In this document: positions 1 to 9,015 of the stretch, piece after piece
Position numbering within the stretch: position 1 is the first letter of the stretch
How the letters are laid out: every line of letters starts with the position of its first letter
Assembly (NCBI GenBank): GCA_020351895.1
Contig: CP070672.1
Coordinates: forward strand, 3,162,709 to 3,208,114
DNA from: Thermoplasmata archaeon
GTDB taxonomy: Archaea > Thermoplasmatota > Thermoplasmata > GCA-020350865
Length of the DNA: 45,406 bases
Direction of reading: 5' to 3'
Made by a program: the position numbers and the translations under genes
The notes under the pieces: model-generated
Databases searched by the model: none
Seen by the model: the letters and a program-made list of their open reading frames with translations, nothing else
Told to the model about the DNA's origin: nothing

Positions 1-27
1 AACCCTAGATAAAAAGAAGTGATATAT

Positions 28-99
28 ATGTTGGGTCTAGATTACCAACCCAAGATGGTTTGTCGCTAGGATGAATTAAACGAATTACAATCAATTTTG
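28..99 (+). other. Probable original 5' end of the AAA/TPR gene, interrupted by in-frame TAG at 67-69
   Basis: The ATG at 28 opens the same frame as the ATPase gene and reads MLGLDYQPKMVCR, then TAG, then DELNELQSILKRAS without a shift. Family members normally begin with a short leader followed by a [KR]FVGREDEL-type motif, so the residues on both sides of the stop belong together. A GAG-to-TAG change explains it. If the stop is real, translation must start at the TTG at 97 or later. The P-loop is kept and only the preceding helix is lost. Confidence 0.5.
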
Positions 100-3000
100 A
101 AGAGAGCCTCTGAAGGACAAGGAAGTATGGTTTTTATTTCAGGAGAAGCTGGTATTGGAAAAACTCGATTGGTGAATGAATTAAAAGAGATTGCCCAATC
201 GAAAGGATTCCAGATTCTGTCAGGAAACTGCATGTATGAATCCCTGACACCTTTTATGCCCATTATGGAAGCCTTAAGGTCAGGAGATTTGGAATCTCTA
301 TTTGCAGAGGAAACACCTAAGGTAGAAGCTATTTACCTAGTGACACAAAGCGGCCTATTGATCAAGGATGTGGTCCGACAAGAAACAAAACTCGATCCCG
401 ATTTATTTTCTTCGGTATTAACCACACTTAGTGAGTTTGCCTCTCAATCTCTTTCGACTCTATTGGGGGAAGAACAGGAAGGTACATTGAATAGTTTAGG
501 ATATAAAAATTATAGAATTCTCATCGAGAGCAGAAAGAACTTGAACCTCGTTGTAATCCTTTCAGGGAAGGAGAATGAATTTTTGATAAACGATATGAGG
601 GATATCTTCTCAAATGTCAATAAGAGCTATGGAAATATCATTGAGGATTGGGACGGTGACGAAGACGATGTAAAGGGAATCAAGAAATTCCTCGAGCCAC
701 TAATCACCTCGGGAAAGTACGACGGCATCTATTATGGAAAGGAGGATCCGAAGGCAAGAAGGAATCTACTTTTCGAGAACGTGTCAATGGGACTTGCTAG
801 ATTTTCTCAGATATCACCAACTCTTTTATGCATCGAGGATTTACAATGGGTTGATCCTTCTTCATTGGCTATGATGCACTACATTGCCAGAAACACGAAA
901 GATTTTGGTCTCTTCATTATAGGAACTTATCGACCTGAAGAGGTGGTTGCAGAGCATTGCAAAGTACACCCCCTTATAGGAACCATGCAATTGATGAACC
1001 GTGAGGATCTATATGAAAAACTGGAGCTTGCGAGATTACCCAAGGAAAGTATAAACGAGTTTTTATTTGCCCTCCTTGGGAAGAGTGATTTTACTGAGAA
1101 TTTTAAAAATAAAATCTACAAGGAGACCGAAGGAAATCCATTATTTGTGATAGAGCTTGTGAAATTCCTTGTAGATGAAGAGATAATCCAGAATATTGCT
1201 GGAACGTGGAAATTAGCTAAGGAGCTCAAAGATGGAACAATCCCCTCAAAGGTATTCAATGTGATTTCGAGAAGACTGAACCGAGTGGAAATGCAAGACA
1301 GAAAGGTTTTGGATTTTGCTTCTATAATCGGAGAAGCATTTGATACTACCCTACTTGCTGCTACTCTTGCCATGAATAAGGTGCAACTATTGGAGCGATT
1401 GAGATATTTGGAACAAACCCATCGATTGATCCATCCTCAAAATGGGAACTTCAAGTTCGATCACGCCAAGATCAAGGAGGTTTTATACAGCGAAATACCG
1501 GAAGAATTGGGAAGGGAGTACCACTTGGAAATAGCAAATACCTTGGAAACTCTAAACAAGGACAATTTGGATGAAGTAATCGTAGATTTGGCATTTCACT
1601 ACTATCGTAGCAGAAACAAAGACAAGGCCCTTTTCTATCTCATCAAAGCCGCAGAAAAAGCAAAGAAGGATTATTCAAATGAAGAGGCAATTAAATTTTA
1701 TAATTATGCTTTAGAGCTTGAAGAGAATCCAAAAGAGAGAATTAGAATACTAGAAGATCTGGGCGCCATTTATGATTTGATTGGTCAATTTGACAAGAGC
1801 ATAGAGTGCTTCAAGATCCCATTGGGAATGACTGAAGATAGAAAGAAGAGAGCAGAGCTCACTGTGAAACTTAGCGGAGTTCTTGAGAAAGGAAGAATGT
1901 TTGATGAAGCCATGAAGATATGCAATGAAGCATTGGATACAGTAAAAGGTGAAGAATGTAAGGAGGAAGCACTAGCCCTTCATAATATTGGCCATTTGTA
2001 TTTTAGCATGGGTGAATATGATAGAGCATTTGAAAACCTTGAAAAAAGTATAAAGATATTTGAAAAGATTGAAGATCCACAAGGTATCGCTAGATCAAGT
2101 ACCACGCTGGGTACAATATATAATTGGAGAGGAGAATTCGATTTATCTATAGAGTATTTAGAAAAGAGTTTGGAGATGTTCGAGAAAATCGGATATTTAC
2201 AAGGTATCGCTGCTACACACGCAGCATTAAGTAAAACATGCGAGATGAAAGGCGAATTCACAAAATCTCTTGATCATTCAAAGCTAGGTCTTCGTATATA
2301 TGAAAAAATAGGCGATCAACGTGGCTGTTTAACATGCCTATCAGATATTGGGGAACACCTTATAGGAATGGGACACTTTCGTGAAGCATTTGGTTATTTA
2401 GATAAATGTTTATCTTTATCTAATAAAATCGATGACAAAGATTTTGTATCAATATATTTTAACAGCATCGCATTATGGCATGTAATTGATGGTAAATACG
2501 AAAAAGTTATTGATAATTATAAAAGGAGCAAGGCAATTGCTGATAAAATCGGAAGCCCTTTGGCTTCTTCTTCGGCCATATATCTCTTAGGTATGGCGTA
2601 CTTCTACAAGGGAGAATTGGATACCGCTTTAGATTATTTCATCCAAAGCAAAAAAATAATGGAAAAATTAGGTATCCCATGGATAATTGGTGCATCTCAT
2701 GCATATCTTGGTCGAACATATTACGAAACAGGTGAATACAATAAAGCAATTCTTAACTTGGAAAAATCATTGGATATTCTTGAAGGGATGGGGGCAAAGT
2801 GGGGAATATGCAATGCCTGCAATGGCCTTGCAAAAACTTATTTCAGAAAGGGCAATTTGCATAAAGCATGGGAACTATCTAATCGAGCACATGAAATTTC
2901 TGGGAATATTGGAACAAAATGGCAGCTTGCTGAGTCGGCTCGTAATCTTGGAATGGTTTATCGAGAACAAAAAAAGTGGGAAAAATCTGAAAAGCACTTC

Positions 3001-3201
3001 CAGGAAAGCATTGAAACTTTCGATGAAATTGAAATGAATCCTGAATTGGTAGAATCCCATTTTGAGTTCGGATTGATGTGGAAAGCTCAAGGTGATTATA
3101 GTAAAGCGAAAGAGCATCTGAATAAAGCACTCGATATTTATGGGAAATTGAGGTGGGAGGAGAAGAAAGAGAAGGTGAAGGTAGAGTTAGAGGCTCTTTA
3201 G
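97..3201 (+). CDS. AAA/STAND-like ATPase with inserted longin/roadblock-like domain and TPR repeats
   Basis: Predicted cytoplasmic signalling ATPase. From the TTG at 97, Walker A (GEAGIGKT) is at residues 16-23 and a Walker B-like LLCIEDLQWVD at about 243-253, as in AAA_16 regulators. Between them, at about residues 76-202, lies a segment (AIYLVTQSGLLIKD ... ILIESRKNLNLVVILSG ... EDWDGD) that matches the cytoplasmic tails of the two receptor proteins at 20365 and 36722. Residues from about 480 to the end are TPR helices, a protein-interaction platform. A Ras-like GTPase starts 39 bases downstream, probably in the same transcript. The start is uncertain: reading in frame upstream from an ATG at 28 gives QPKMVCR-stop-DELNEL, which resembles the usual FVGREDEL entry of this family, so the TAG at 67 probably replaces a GAG codon. 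The fold is clear; the ligand is unknown. Confidence 0.85.
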   Translation: MKRASEGQGSMVFISGEAGIGKTRLVNELKEIAQSKGFQILSGNCMYESLTPFMPIMEALRSGDLESLFAEETPKVEAIYLVTQSGLLIKDVVRQETKLDPDLFSSVLTTLSEFASQSLSTLLGEEQEGTLNSLGYKNYRILIESRKNLNLVVILSGKENEFLINDMRDIFSNVNKSYGNIIEDWDGDEDDVKGIKKFLEPLITSGKYDGIYYGKEDPKARRNLLFENVSMGLARFSQISPTLLCIEDLQWVDPSSLAMMHYIARNTKDFGLFIIGTYRPEEVVAEHCKVHPLIGTMQLMNREDLYEKLELARLPKESINEFLFALLGKSDFTENFKNKIYKETEGNPLFVIELVKFLVDEEIIQNIAGTWKLAKELKDGTIPSKVFNVISRRLNRVEMQDRKVLDFASIIGEAFDTTLLAATLAMNKVQLLERLRYLEQTHRLIHPQNGNFKFDHAKIKEVLYSEIPEELGREYHLEIANTLETLNKDNLDEVIVDLAFHYYRSRNKDKALFYLIKAAEKAKKDYSNEEAIKFYNYALELEENPKERIRILEDLGAIYDLIGQFDKSIECFKIPLGMTEDRKKRAELTVKLSGVLEKGRMFDEAMKICNEALDTVKGEECKEEALALHNIGHLYFSMGEYDRAFENLEKSIKIFEKIEDPQGIARSSTTLGTIYNWRGEFDLSIEYLEKSLEMFEKIGYLQGIAATHAALSKTCEMKGEFTKSLDHSKLGLRIYEKIGDQRGCLTCLSDIGEHLIGMGHFREAFGYLDKCLSLSNKIDDKDFVSIYFNSIALWHVIDGKYEKVIDNYKRSKAIADKIGSPLASSSAIYLLGMAYFYKGELDTALDYFIQSKKIMEKLGIPWIIGASHAYLGRTYYETGEYNKAILNLEKSLDILEGMGAKWGICNACNGLAKTYFRKGNLHKAWELSNRAHEISGNIGTKWQLAESARNLGMVYREQKKWEKSEKHFQESIETFDEIEMNPELVESHFEFGLMWKAQGDYSKAKEHLNKALDIYGKLRWEEKKEKVKVELEAL

Positions 3202-3240
3202 ATATAGAACTGAAAATACTACAATGGGAAAGGTGAATAA

Positions 3241-4116
3241 TTGGCCCTAAAAAAAAAGATAGTCCTTCTCGGTGACAGTGCAGTGGGTAAAACCAGCCTC
3301 ATTCGAAGATACGTTTTCAATCAGTTTGAGTTCTCATACGTTTCCACAGTTGGAAGTAAGGTTACGAAAAAGAAACTTACGATTCCCGCCCCAAATAAAA
3401 CCGTAGATATCACCTTTATGATTTGGGATATAATCGGACGGGAGGGATACCATGCCCTGCATGCCAGAACCTTTGTGGGTGTTCATGGAGCAATACTGGT
3501 GACAGACCTTACGAGGAAGGAAACCTTGGAGAATTTGGAGAAGTACTGGATCCCTTTTTTGTTAAAGGTCGTGAAGAAAGTGCCGATGGTTTTTGTTTGT
3601 AACAAGTCTGATTTGACAGGTGAGTACGAGTTCGAATTCGAAGAACTGGAGGAAATAGCACAAAGATACAATGATGCTGTGGACGAAATCCTTCCAGCTG
3701 AATTGAAATCATGCTATCTCACGAGTGCTAAAGACGGTTTGAATGTTGAAAAAGCCTTCGAAACCCTGGGCCATTTTGTTCTCACTGCAAGTAGCCTGCA
3801 AGACCCTGTAAAGAAAATAAGTGAGGTTCTCAAAGCAACTAGTATTCGAAGGACAACAGACAAAACAACACCTATTGGAGCCCTGGACGCAATCATTGTG
3901 GATTTCTGCGAGGATTTCAATGATTCCAGGATTTCAATGATAATACTTCGCCAGGAGATCGCAAGAGCCGGAATCAATATTGACAGCCCAACAAAGGAAG
4001 GAATCTTCAAGGTCGTGGAGTATCTTGCTGAGGCAGAGCATGAGTTCATTGACGAGGAAAAAGTCTTTTCAAATCTGGAAAAAAGAATGGAATGGGCAAA
4101 AAAGATACAAGAATGA
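3241..4116 (+). CDS. Ras/Rab-like small GTPase (Arg at the Gln61 position) with C-terminal helical extension
   Basis: Ras-superfamily GTPase of 291 aa. G1 is GDSAVGKTS at 11-19, the G2 Thr is T36 (STVG), G3 is WDIIG at 62-66, G4 NKSD at 121-124 and G5 TSAK at 161-164. The residue after the G3 glycine, normally the catalytic Gln of Ras, is Arg here (WDIIGREGY), which predicts slow intrinsic hydrolysis or dependence on a partner. After the G domain comes a tail of about 110 residues with the family pattern DFCEDF-NDSR-LRQEIARAGI-SPTKEG, shared in part by the other six GTPases of the window. There is no C-terminal Cys motif. The start is TTG, preceded by AGGTGA at 3231. It follows the longin-containing ATPase by 39 bases, so functional coupling is likely but inferred. 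Confidence 0.9.
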   Translation: MALKKKIVLLGDSAVGKTSLIRRYVFNQFEFSYVSTVGSKVTKKKLTIPAPNKTVDITFMIWDIIGREGYHALHARTFVGVHGAILVTDLTRKETLENLEKYWIPFLLKVVKKVPMVFVCNKSDLTGEYEFEFEELEEIAQRYNDAVDEILPAELKSCYLTSAKDGLNVEKAFETLGHFVLTASSLQDPVKKISEVLKATSIRRTTDKTTPIGALDAIIVDFCEDFNDSRISMIILRQEIARAGINIDSPTKEGIFKVVEYLAEAEHEFIDEEKVFSNLEKRMEWAKKIQE

Positions 4117-4226
4117 TATAATGGATAGTTCATTCTATTGAGTTTTTCGACCTTATCTACCATTGATCTTACAGAAGTTATTTTTATTAGATATATTATT
4201 ACTGTACAATTATAGGAGGAAGAAAC

Positions 4227-4415
4227 ATGGAGAAGGAGAGGAAATACACCAAGAACCTCAGAGTACGGGTTGAACCTGAGCTCTTTGAGTTGGCAAAGGA
4301 GGAAGCAAGAAAACATAATACAGACCTGTCAACCTTTGTGAGATGGTGTATTCGTACCGGGCTGTATCTAAAAGATGTTAATATAGAAATGAAATCAAAA
4401 AGTAAAGAAGAATAG
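4227..4415 (+). CDS. Ribbon-helix-helix (CopG/Arc-like) small protein, copy 1
   Basis: A 62-residue basic protein. LRVRVEPELFELAKEEARKH is the beta strand and first helix of a ribbon-helix-helix fold, and LSTFVRWCIRTGLYL is the second helix. Such proteins dimerise and bind DNA with the paired strands. A strong AGGAGG at 4214-4219 sits 7 bases before the ATG. A close paralogue follows at 4633. No toxin gene is adjacent, so a stand-alone regulator is more likely than an antitoxin. The target is unknown. Confidence 0.75.
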   Translation: MEKERKYTKNLRVRVEPELFELAKEEARKHNTDLSTFVRWCIRTGLYLKDVNIEMKSKSKEE

Positions 4416-4632
4416 AATCTCAAACTCCTTTTTCATCGTATTATATGGATTATGATTATCGGGTTGACTTTTTTCTACTTTTAATATATATCTTGCCTGT
4501 GTTTACGCGTTATCACAAAGGATTATATGTTGGAGACACATTACAAAAAAAAGTTAGAGTCTCAGGTTTGCATAGAGGGCAACATATTAATCCATATCTG
4601 GACTTGGAAGCCAGCTGCAAGGAGAAATGCAA

Positions 4633-4824
4633 ATGAAGGTAGAGGATAGGTACAGCAAGACCATTCAGGTGAGAATAGATCCGGAGCTTTTAGAGGAGTT
4701 AAAAATAGAAGCTGATAGGCTCAATACTGATATGTCCACTTATATCAGATGGTGCATCCGAACCGGGATTTATTTGGAGGAGTTGAACACGTATATCCGA
4801 ACTTGTGATAATGGGAGGGAGTGA
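4633..4824 (+). CDS. Ribbon-helix-helix small protein, copy 2
   Basis: Paralogue of the gene at 4227: IQVRIDPELLEELKIEADRL aligns with its strand and helix, and MSTYIRWCIRTGIYLEEL with its second helix. The motif WCIRTG is identical in both. Two in-frame ATGs exist, at 4627 and 4633. The ribosome site AAGGAG at 4619-4624 is only 2 bases from the first and 8 from the second, so I chose 4633 (start MKVEDRYSK). Probably a DNA-binding dimer. The pair may have arisen by local duplication and might form heterodimers. Confidence 0.7.
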   Translation: MKVEDRYSKTIQVRIDPELLEELKIEADRLNTDMSTYIRWCIRTGIYLEELNTYIRTCDNGRE

Positions 4825-5106
4825 ACATATTCTTATTATATTGATAGGGTATTTTTAAGGTAAAAGCAGAGGAAATTTATTAATTGCCTTTAAGATTTTA
4901 TTAGTTCTCGGGATAGCCTAAAGGCACAATATTTCTAGTAAACAAAATTGATGGAAAGGACCTTTGTCTTGCATTTTGTATAGATGGGTCATCTTCTTCT
5001 TGTGTTGACATGTAATCACAAAATTTTATTTTGATTAACCGGTATGCTCGGGAGCGCAATCCAATTGAGAGTTGGGTTGGGTTTAAAAAAGCAGGAGGAA
5101 TAGAAA
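4825..5106 (+). other. Intergenic stretch before the LamG/PKD protein
   Basis: 282 AT-rich bases without a convincing gene. They hold the AGGAGG ribosome site at 5093-5098 for the next gene and a few weak TATA-like runs (for example near 4850). I saw no RNA gene or repeat. Confidence 0.4.
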
Positions 5107-8100
5107 ATGAAAATAGGAAAAGTATTGAGCATAATAGTGTCTTTTGCCATGGTCGCTACTGTTTTTACAATAGCTCTGCCGACGAATGTGAAACCAGATG
5201 GATTTATATTGCATCCGGGGTACATCGAAGGTACCTTGTCGATTCCGGGTCATAACTTCATGGGAAGAGGATATGCCTATGCAAGTGGTGGGGGTTACAG
5301 TGCTGAGGCCCAAATCATTGGAGGGCAGTTCACCTTGGTCGTCGAAGGCGGTGACTGGCCATATCATATAACAGTTAGTCAGGCTTTTGACGGTGACTTA
5401 AACAACAGAATCAGGTGGAATGGAGTGGTGACGGTGGGGGTAAACGAAACGGTTTACCTCGATATTGTCGCCGATGCAACAATTGAAGGAACAATTTCTG
5501 TGGGCTCCGGGGATACTCAGGAGATAGTTAGGAGTTCACGGGTATCCGCCACAAGCGGTAGTTTCACAAGTTCTTTGAAAATGTTCTATCGTGACAGCGT
5601 AACAACAGCCTCGGATTCGGTTGGCAGTAATGACGGAACCCTGGTAAATGGTCCCGAATGGGCAACAGGTATAGTTGGGGGTGCCCTTAGCTTCGATGGT
5701 TATAACGATTACGTAAGCATTGGGAACATGGGATCCTTTCCTACAGTAGGAGCTGTTGAGTTCTGGATGAATCCAAGTGCAGTTCAAAATTACAGAAATC
5801 CATTCACTACAAATTACAATGGCCGTAGTGCAGGTATAAGATTCGAGGAACACTCAAGCCACATTGGATATACTAATGCATTTTATGTAGTCATAGGAAA
5901 TGACGATAGGACCGACGTTAATGTGTGGAGATTTGGATCTGATCAAGAAGGCAATCCCATACAAGCAAATACATGGACTCATGTTGTTGTTACATGGGAT
6001 ACAACATCGAATAATGTTAAAGGATATTGGAATGGTGTAAAGGTGATTGACGATTCTCACACAGGCTGGCCAACCTTACTCCCCAATGTAGCCATTGGAA
6101 CAGGCCATTCAACAGATCCTCAAAGACAATGGAAAGGCCTGGTTGATGAAGTGGCAATTTACAATCAAGCCCTGACCCCAGAAGATATCCAGCAGCATTA
6201 CAATGATGGGCTTGCAGGTTTACCGAATCCTGGTGTGGATGGAGGAATGGTTTCGTATTGGAAACTTGATGACGACCTCTTCCCCAAATCCCTGCATTAC
6301 TCCCTTCCTCTCATTGGCAGCGATAATCAATACCAGGTGGCGGTACATGATGTCAAACTCACAGATGGTGTTGATTACTTTCGATTTCCACCACAATGGA
6401 CCTCCGTGGCCCCTGGAGGAACCACTACAGTGGATTTTCATGCAATGCCCGGATACATTGAGGGTACAGTCACAGTCCATGGAGCAACCCTTTCCGGAGG
6501 AACCATCGCGGCTTATATCCCCGCTATCCCCGAAAATGAAGGATTATGTACCTCATGCGGAGGTGGTAGCAGGATCGCATCTGATGGGACATTCAGGTTC
6601 CCCGTGATTCCCCAACCTAAATATTGGGTTTATGGTGGTATCGGTACCAGTATAGGTCATTACGGTCTCGAGGTCAAGATCATACCACCTGTTATTGAAG
6701 GGGAGACCACTTTTGTCGATTGGGAACTCTTTCTCGAAGGATCCATCTCTGGTGATGTAGCAATCGCTGGGGTAACCATAGATGAAGTTCGCATCTATGC
6801 TTATGGACCGTATGGGGCTTCTCGCACATCGACATTATATACCGAAGGTGAGTACTTCTTCGATGGGACAATACCTGGTGAATGGCGTATTTATTCATAC
6901 GTATATGACAGGGAATTCGACCAGTCTGTAGGCTATTGGGATGTCGATTACTATGTCTACCCACAAAATTATATAGAGATTGCCCCTGGCCAGCATGTGA
7001 CCTATGACCTAACATTTACTGCGGGATTCCTGGAGGGTACTATTCTATCCCCCGATTCACCCGCCACAGAGGATATTGTTAAGCATTATGTATGGGCTCA
7101 TCCAAGGGATTACTACCAGACCTGGGGAGATGAAGCTGCAACAACATATTCTTGGTTCACGCAACAAACCGAGAATTACGACCTGAATCAATACGATATG
7201 TTTGTCCGACCAGGCGATTGGATAATAGACAGAATCGAACTTAATTTCAGGACTGGTGATCCTATCACAACAAAATCGACTCTTGGCGTTTATAATTATT
7301 CCTGGATGGCCAATGCCTTCCTCAACATCTCTGCTGGGGAAACTGTGGTGAAAGACTTCAACTACGAGACAGCCACTATCACCGGAAGCCTGAGGGTGGC
7401 CACGGGCGAGCCGCTTTCAAAACCAAGAATAAGCGGAAGATTCATCCAGGTTGTTGATGGCATTACAGCCAATCTCAATGCCCAGAACATGACATCAGAT
7501 CTTACTGAGGGTTTTGTGACTGCATATGCGATCCCAGGAACATACAGATTGACAGCACAAGCATATGTACAAGGTTCATGGACAACCTTCGGTCAGCCTT
7601 TCATAGTTACCGTAGAACCGGGGGATGTCGTCATAACTGATCCCGACGCACCAACAGTGAACATATTATGGCCGCCTGGAAATTATGAATCCGATAGCCC
7701 CTGCGTTACCGTGCAGGGGACCGTGACGGACGAATCCGGTGTAGCAAGCCTGACCATTAATGGCAACACAGCCACTGTGAACGAAGATGATACATTCGAG
7801 ATGGACATTTGCGGCATGGTGAAAGGCGAAAATATTATCGAAGTCATAGCAGAAGATGTCCATGGAAATACCATCTCAATTCAAAGAACAGTCATTGTTA
7901 TCAACTCGGAGCCTACGGCGGTTCTTGGAGGACCCTATACAGCTGAAGAGGGAACCGAAATAACATTAGATGCAAGCGGTTCATGGGACCCGGATGGAGA
8001 CGTATTACAATACCGCTGGGATTTTGACGGCGATGGGGAATGGGACACGGAATATTCGGATAGCCCAACAGCCCCCTATATCTGGGATGACCAATATACA

Positions 8101-8910
8101 GGGACAGTAACTGTGGAAGTTTATGACGGATTTGTTACATCTACCGCCACAACCACTGTAGAAGTTCTCAATGCAGATCCTTCCATCACAGATCTCTTAA
8201 TAACCCTTGATCCAACTCCTGTGGGTACCTCTGTGGACTTGAGCGGAACATTCACCGATCCTGGAATATTGGATACCCATACAGCTACAATCGATTGGGG
8301 TGATAGCACCACCAGCTCTGGCACCGTGATTGAAAGTGATGGAAGCGGTACAGTCACCGCGGATCATCCATATACCACACCTGGCGTGTATTCCATCACC
8401 CTTACTGTTGAAGATTTAGATGGCGGAAGTGCCTCATCGACTTTCCAATACGTTGTGGTCTATGATCCAACGGGGCAGTTCATAACCGGTGGTGGCCAGT
8501 TTGACTCGCCAGCAGGGGCACTTATTTCTGATCCGAGTATCACTGGAAAGGCAGGTTTCGGATTCGTTTCCAAGTACCAGAAAGGTGCCACTGTACCGGG
8601 AGGCAACACCCAGTTCCGATTTCATGCAGGTGATATCAGTTTCCATTCATCTAGCTACGATTGGTTAGTTGTTACAGGTTCAAAGGGTATGTTCAAAGGA
8701 AAAGGGACGATTAACGGTGAAGGTAACTATGGCTTCATGATCTCTGCAATCGACGGAGATATGTCTGGAGGTGATGGAGTAGACAAGTTCAGAATCAAGA
8801 TATGGGACAAGGACACTGATACAATTGTTTACGATAATAATCTCGGTGCTGGAGATGATGCAGATCCTACGACTGCACTCACCCATGGCAGCATAAAGAT
8901 ACACAAATAA
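5107..8910 (+). CDS. Secreted LamG/PKD protein with C-terminal post-COAP-1 domain
   Basis: 1267-residue exported protein with an N-terminal signal peptide (residues 1 to about 26). No C-terminal membrane anchor is visible, so release or non-covalent surface attachment is likely. Domains in order: carboxypeptidase-regulatory-like beta sandwiches (GYIEGTLSIPG, later GYIEGTVTVHG and GFLEGTILSPD); a LamG/concanavalin-like domain at about 169-370 (ALSFDGYNDYVSIGN, VKGYWNGVKV, VDEVAIYNQAL); an Ig-like domain near 850-930; PKD domains at about 935-1017 and 1024-1120; and a C-terminal domain from 1125 (FITGGGQFDSPAG ... YGFMISAIDGD ... FRIKIWDKD) that I recognise as the post-COAP-1 type. AGGAGG at 5093 lies 8 bases before the ATG. 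Probably binds glycans or other surface polymers; no catalytic domain was recognised. Confidence 0.85.
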   Translation: MKIGKVLSIIVSFAMVATVFTIALPTNVKPDGFILHPGYIEGTLSIPGHNFMGRGYAYASGGGYSAEAQIIGGQFTLVVEGGDWPYHITVSQAFDGDLNNRIRWNGVVTVGVNETVYLDIVADATIEGTISVGSGDTQEIVRSSRVSATSGSFTSSLKMFYRDSVTTASDSVGSNDGTLVNGPEWATGIVGGALSFDGYNDYVSIGNMGSFPTVGAVEFWMNPSAVQNYRNPFTTNYNGRSAGIRFEEHSSHIGYTNAFYVVIGNDDRTDVNVWRFGSDQEGNPIQANTWTHVVVTWDTTSNNVKGYWNGVKVIDDSHTGWPTLLPNVAIGTGHSTDPQRQWKGLVDEVAIYNQALTPEDIQQHYNDGLAGLPNPGVDGGMVSYWKLDDDLFPKSLHYSLPLIGSDNQYQVAVHDVKLTDGVDYFRFPPQWTSVAPGGTTTVDFHAMPGYIEGTVTVHGATLSGGTIAAYIPAIPENEGLCTSCGGGSRIASDGTFRFPVIPQPKYWVYGGIGTSIGHYGLEVKIIPPVIEGETTFVDWELFLEGSISGDVAIAGVTIDEVRIYAYGPYGASRTSTLYTEGEYFFDGTIPGEWRIYSYVYDREFDQSVGYWDVDYYVYPQNYIEIAPGQHVTYDLTFTAGFLEGTILSPDSPATEDIVKHYVWAHPRDYYQTWGDEAATTYSWFTQQTENYDLNQYDMFVRPGDWIIDRIELNFRTGDPITTKSTLGVYNYSWMANAFLNISAGETVVKDFNYETATITGSLRVATGEPLSKPRISGRFIQVVDGITANLNAQNMTSDLTEGFVTAYAIPGTYRLTAQAYVQGSWTTFGQPFIVTVEPGDVVITDPDAPTVNILWPPGNYESDSPCVTVQGTVTDESGVASLTINGNTATVNEDDTFEMDICGMVKGENIIEVIAEDVHGNTISIQRTVIVINSEPTAVLGGPYTAEEGTEITLDASGSWDPDGDVLQYRWDFDGDGEWDTEYSDSPTAPYIWDDQYTGTVTVEVYDGFVTSTATTTVEVLNADPSITDLLITLDPTPVGTSVDLSGTFTDPGILDTHTATIDWGDSTTSSGTVIESDGSGTVTADHPYTTPGVYSITLTVEDLDGGSASSTFQYVVVYDPTGQFITGGGQFDSPAGALISDPSITGKAGFGFVSKYQKGATVPGGNTQFRFHAGDISFHSSSYDWLVVTGSKGMFKGKGTINGEGNYGFMISAIDGDMSGGDGVDKFRIKIWDKDTDTIVYDNNLGAGDDADPTTALTHGSIKIHK

Positions 8911-9015
8911 TGATTATGGAAATTGACGAAAATGAACGAAGGATTAGAAGACAAAATCGAAAGTATGAAAGAATAAATAAGGAGATAAAAAACAATAGAA
9001 TCGGAGGAAAAGAAA

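Noticed and set aside
59..99. Single-base frameshift (FVAR then DELNEL) at the start of the AAA/TPR gene
   Set aside because: A frame change at about 70 gives FVARDELNEL, but the frame with FVAR has a stop at 38 and no ATG. Reading straight through in the main frame from the ATG at 28 explains more residues with one substitution (GAG to TAG).
4445..4636. Open frame of 63 codons between the two ribbon-helix-helix genes
   Set aside because: No ribosome site, unusual composition, and it overlaps the ribosome site and start of the next gene. Treated as intergenic DNA with a possible TATA run near 4480-4491.
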